Assembly: GCA_016714015.1 (NCBI GenBank)
Contig: JADJNZ010000001.1
Location: 434,001 to 498,000 of the forward strand
Direction: 5' to 3'
Origin: Gemmatimonadota bacterium
Lineage (GTDB): Bacteria; Gemmatimonadota; Gemmatimonadetes; Gemmatimonadales; Gemmatimonadaceae
DNA: 64,000 nucleotides
The notes below the pieces were generated by a model that saw only the letters and a program-made list of their open reading frames with translations, searched no databases and was not told where the DNA came from. Both the position numbers and the translations under genes were made by a program. Below are positions 61,070 through 64,000 of this stretch, in pieces; the stretch's first letter is position 1; every line of letters begins with the position of its first letter.

Positions 61070-61911
61070 AGCAGCTCCTCGAAGTACGCCACGGCCCGCG
61101 CGTCCCCCGACTGCCCGAGCCAGAAGATCGCCGACCGTCGCATCTCCGGATCGCGATGCGCCCTGGCGATCCGCAGCAGCGCGGGGACCGACTCGTCCGC
61201 GGGTCGCTGCGAGAGCGAGAACACGGCGGTCTTCCGGATCTCGCGATCCCCGTTCGGGTCGTCGACGATCTCCTGCAGGCCGCGCGTCGCGGCCTCGGCC
61301 GCTCCCTGCCCCACCCAGAAGACCGCATCGTTGCGGACCGACCGCGGGCGACGGGCATCGCGGGCGAGCGCGAGCAGGCGTCGCCAGGGCTCCGCCCCTT
61401 CGGCCAGCATCGCCGGGAAGATCGCCGACTTCGCGGGCTGTTCCGGCGCCGTCTCGGCGAGCGTCAGGAGGAACTCCGTCGCCTGGGCCGCGGGTACCGC
61501 ACCGAGGTCCGCGGTCGCTGCGCCGCGCCAGCGACCGCCGACGTACGCACGCACCTCGGTCACCGACCCTGACGCGATGTCGAGCGCGATCCGCACCGGC
61601 CCGGGCTCGCACTCGTCCTGCCACTCGCGCTCGGCGAACTCCCCTCGCGCGATGCGCGGCGCGCCCTCTCGCCGCATCTGGATGTTCCCGCGCCCATTGC
61701 CGCATACCCCATCGGCCGCGGGGAACTCGAACCGCACCGTGCCGCCACGCACCGCGCGAACGCGCGCGGCCAGATCCTGCGCCTCGGCGCGCGTGGCGAC
61801 CGCGGCCCCCACGAGCGCGCCGATCACGCCGAGCCCATGCGACACCCTCCGCCACGCCGGTCGCCGCACGGTCGTGCGGCGGGCCGCCCCGATCCCGGTC
61901 ACCGTCGCCAC
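61057..61911 (-). CDS. HEAT-repeat protein, exported
   Basis: A 284-residue protein with a signal peptide ending about residue 45 (ATRAEAQ). The first part of the mature protein (about 50-140) is a beta-rich domain with two Cys (VCGNGRGN and DECEPG). The C-terminal half holds HEAT-like repeats with the pattern RxxAIFWLGQSGD. It resembles the next gene in its repeats and ending, and probably arose by duplication. GTG start, following the stop of the larger HEAT gene directly. Confidence 0.75.
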   Translation of the reverse strand: MATVTGIGAARRTTVRRPAWRRVSHGLGVIGALVGAAVATRAEAQDLAARVRAVRGGTVRFEFPAADGVCGNGRGNIQMRREGAPRIARGEFAEREWQDECEPGPVRIALDIASGSVTEVRAYVGGRWRGAATADLGAVPAAQATEFLLTLAETAPEQPAKSAIFPAMLAEGAEPWRRLLALARDARRPRSVRNDAVFWVGQGAAEAATRGLQEIVDDPNGDREIRKTAVFSLSQRPADESVPALLRIARAHRDPEMRRSAIFWLGQSGDARAVAYFEELLIPR

Positions 61912-63423
61912 TCAGCGGTTGATGAGTTCTTCGAGGAACTTCGCCGCACGCGGGTCCTGCGACTGGCTGAGCCAGAAGACGGCCTGCTTGCGGAGCTCGC
62001 GGTCCGGCTCCTTTCGGGCGATGTCGATCAACTTGGTGATGGCGTCATCCCCACGCCGCTGCGACAGCGTGAAGATCACCTGTTCGCGCAGCTCGCGATC
62101 GTCGCCAGCGGAGTCGTAGACCTCGGCGAGATCCTTGACCGGCACCCCGCCCTGCCCCGCCCAGAAGAGCGCGGACTTGCGCATCTCGTTCGACAGCGAG
62201 CGATCCTTGGCGCGCGCGAGGAGGAAGCGCGAATTCTCCGGCGACGGATGCTGCGACAGGGAGAAGATGATCTTCTCCTGGACCTCCGAGGCGCGGACCG
62301 TCGGGAAGAGTTCGCGCAGGAAGGCCGAGTGCTCGCCGTCCCCCGACTCGCCGAGCCAGAAGATCGCCTCGGCGCGGACCTCCGGATCGACGTCCTCGCG
62401 CCGGACGAACTCCCGGAGCGCGCGTCCGCTACGCGGCGTCTCGCTCTGGGCGAGCGAGAAGAGCGCCTTCTTCTGCATCTCGCGATCGGCGGACTTGTCG
62501 AGCAGGATCGCCTCGAGCACCTCGGCGGCGCGCTCGCTCCCCGTCTGCGAGAGCCAGAAGACCGCGTCCTCGCGCGTGCGGCGGTCGGGATCGGTCTTCG
62601 CGACCTCAACGAGGATGTCCGCCGCCGCGTCCCCTTCCTGCTGCGAAACGAGGAAGACCGCCTTGCGCCGCAGGATCTCCGAGCACTTGTCGCGCCGCTG
62701 CAGGACGCGCTTGAGGATCGGAAGCGCCTGATCGCCATTCATCTGCATGAGCGCGTTGAGCGCCTCGATGCGCTCGTCGTCGATCGCCCCTTCACAGCCG
62801 GGCGGGATGTCGCCCTGCTCCCCCTCGAACCCACCGCGAAGATGCGCGAGCTCCGCGCGGGCCTCCGCCAGACCGGCACGCATCGCCGGCTCCACGGCGG
62901 CGAGCGCCGCGCGCATCGCCGGTTCCGCCTCGGCGAGCGCGCGGGCGGTCGCCGCCACACTCACGGAGGCGATCTCGTCCGCCAGCTCGGCCACGTCCAC
63001 CGCGGCGGCGGCGTCGCCGCCGCGCGCGAGCCGCCCCTTCAGGCGCGTGAGCAACGCGCCCGACTCGCCGGACTTGAGCGTCTGCGCGTTCCCGTAGTCG
63101 TCCTTCTGTCGCTCGAGCGCCGCGACCGCGCGCCGGAGGTCCGACTGCCGGCCGAGGCGCTGCAGCGCGAACGCCTCCCAGTAGAGGGCGTCACCCGCAT
63201 AGGCGGAGCGCGGATAGCGGTCGACGATCTCGCGGAACGACTCCGCGGCGCGATCCCACGATTCGTCGGAGATGGCGATGCGCCCGCGCCGCCAAAGCGA
63301 GTCGCCGGTGTCCGCAGGCGCCCAGGAGGCGGCGGGGAGTCGCGGGTCGGCCGCATGCGACTGCGTGACGACCGCGGTGCCGGCCGTGAGCGCGGCGACG
63401 AGCGAGAGTGCGATGAGCTTCAT
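61912..63423 (-). CDS. HEAT-repeat protein, exported, with TPR-like N-terminus
   Basis: A 503-residue protein with a signal peptide (LIALSLVAALTAGTAVV). Residues 40-100 look like a TPR/tol-pal type helix pair (SFREIVDRYPRSAYAGDALYWEAFALQRLG). From about 235 the protein is a set of about eight HEAT-like repeats of 31-36 residues, each with a K/RxxAxFWLxQSxD core. It may form a periplasmic scaffold. A further gene upstream in the same direction is 12 nt away. Confidence 0.8.
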   Translation of the reverse strand: MKLIALSLVAALTAGTAVVTQSHAADPRLPAASWAPADTGDSLWRRGRIAISDESWDRAAESFREIVDRYPRSAYAGDALYWEAFALQRLGRQSDLRRAVAALERQKDDYGNAQTLKSGESGALLTRLKGRLARGGDAAAAVDVAELADEIASVSVAATARALAEAEPAMRAALAAVEPAMRAGLAEARAELAHLRGGFEGEQGDIPPGCEGAIDDERIEALNALMQMNGDQALPILKRVLQRRDKCSEILRRKAVFLVSQQEGDAAADILVEVAKTDPDRRTREDAVFWLSQTGSERAAEVLEAILLDKSADREMQKKALFSLAQSETPRSGRALREFVRREDVDPEVRAEAIFWLGESGDGEHSAFLRELFPTVRASEVQEKIIFSLSQHPSPENSRFLLARAKDRSLSNEMRKSALFWAGQGGVPVKDLAEVYDSAGDDRELREQVIFTLSQRRGDDAITKLIDIARKEPDRELRKQAVFWLSQSQDPRAAKFLEELINR

Positions 63424-63435
63424 GGTGGTGTGTCC

Positions 63436-64000
63436 TCAGGTTCCGGTCGCGCCAGAGCGCAACCGCGTCAGGAGCTGGGTCTTCTCGAGCGTGCGATCGA
63501 GCATGTCGCGGTCCTCGTCGATGCGGCCGCTGCGTTGCACCAGCTGCACGAGCACCGTCTCGAGGTCCTCGAGCAGTCGCCGCCGGAGCGGGTCGTCACC
63601 CGCGGGGGAGTCGAGGAGGAGCCGCGTATTGGTGAGCACGTCCTTCGCCCACCGGGCGGTGAGGGAGTCCATCATGGCGTCGCGCGGCATCGCGGCGACG
63701 ACCGCCACGAGCGCCTCGGCACGCGTGAGATGCTGCTGTGAAGCGACGGAGTAGGTACCGGAGTTGCCGCCGCGTCGCGAGAGCGTTCCCGCGCCCGACA
63801 GTGCGGGTGCCGGCACAGGTCCGGTCGTGGATTCGGGCGCGCGCCGGCCGTCAGCGGCGAAGCGGACCGCCGCGCCGCGCGGAGCCTGCGCGTGCTCGAT
63901 CGCCGCGCCGGTCGAGGTGGACGCCGCGGTCTCGCCACTCGGCACGCCCGACGTCGCGAGGTCCGGCACGCGTGTCGTGAGGCCGGAGGTGGCATCCGTT
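63436..64000 (-). CDS. Hypothetical protein upstream of the HEAT genes (partial)
   Basis: The frame is open to the window edge, so the start is not seen; in-frame codons continue from 63969 to 64000. The visible 187 residues have an Ala/Pro/Thr-rich stretch, then a helical C-terminus (LTRAEALVAVVAAM and LLEDLETVLVQLVQRSGRIDEDRDMLDRTL). The layout could fit a cell-envelope regulator such as an anti-sigma factor preceding HEAT-repeat genes, but no zinc-finger motif is seen and I do not assign a family. Confidence 0.5.
   Translation of the reverse strand, partial: TDATSGLTTRVPDLATSGVPSGETAASTSTGAAIEHAQAPRGAAVRFAADGRRAPESTTGPVPAPALSGAGTLSRRGGNSGTYSVASQQHLTRAEALVAVVAAMPRDAMMDSLTARWAKDVLTNTRLLLDSPAGDDPLRRRLLEDLETVLVQLVQRSGRIDEDRDMLDRTLEKTQLLTRLRSGATGT

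Overview
The window is about 70 percent G+C, tightly packed on both strands, and carries no rRNA, tRNA, CRISPR array or insertion sequence that I could find. The gene content (recF-dciA-gyrB, a MoxR/vWA operon with DUF4175 and DUF4159 proteins, CcmE/F/H, Ig-like and cupredoxin lipoproteins, HEAT-repeat proteins, many GTG starts, 4-nt stop/start overlaps) fits a chromosome of a soil-type Gemmatimonadota bacterium. That assignment is inferred from gene types and composition, not from a marker search.

Layout. 1-4320: end of a membrane exporter gene, a GNAT acetyltransferase, a region of 21-bp periodic repeats without a convincing gene, a Spy-like periplasmic protein and argJ. 4035-19567: a minus-strand run of ten genes read from 19567 downward: vWA membrane protein, legumain/caspase-like protein, TPR metalloprotease, DUF4159, MoxR ATPase, DUF58, BatA-like vWA protein, giant DUF4175 protein, APC permease and a small membrane protein. 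Most are joined by 4-nt overlaps. 19710-23036: an FAD oxidoreductase, a DinB-like protein and an M20 amidohydrolase. 23048-29621 (minus): mtnA, glpK and a YfiM-like protein, then a cytochrome c maturation set (ccmE, ccmF, ccmH and a zinc-ribbon protein).

29675-43475: mostly plus-strand housekeeping genes: enoyl-CoA hydratase, recF, dciA, gyrB, then (after a minus-strand pyrimidine phosphorylase) ligA, a V4R-domain protein, a TPR protein, a ParA ATPase, an Ig-like lipoprotein and a long-chain acyl-CoA ligase. 43508-47866: two minus-strand hypothetical or outer-membrane genes, a relic of a chemotaxis receptor, and an SDR-folE-PTPS operon that looks like a tetrahydrobiopterin-type pterin pathway. 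47905-55507 (minus): NurA nuclease, HerA ATPase, SbcD/Mre11, SbcC/Rad50 and a GNAT protein, an end-resection and DNA-repair island of archaeal style. 55602-64000: a lipoprotein, a stand-alone RAM-domain protein, an aspartate aminotransferase, a degenerate DEAD-box-helicase-like protein with an Arg/Gly-rich tail translationally coupled to thymidine kinase, and two paralogous HEAT-repeat proteins followed by a partial gene.

Most notable are the MoxR/vWA operon with a caspase-fold protein that has Ser in place of the catalytic Cys and an EF-hand loop; the HerA-NurA-Mre11-Rad50 island with a non-canonical HerA P-loop; CcmE of the CxxxY type beside a Cys-rich Tat-type CcmH and a CcmI-like zinc-ribbon protein; the helicase that has lost its ATPase motifs; a 21-bp periodicity held in register for almost 600 bp; and recurrent TAnnnT elements set 6-9 nt before start codons, which suggest leaderless transcripts.
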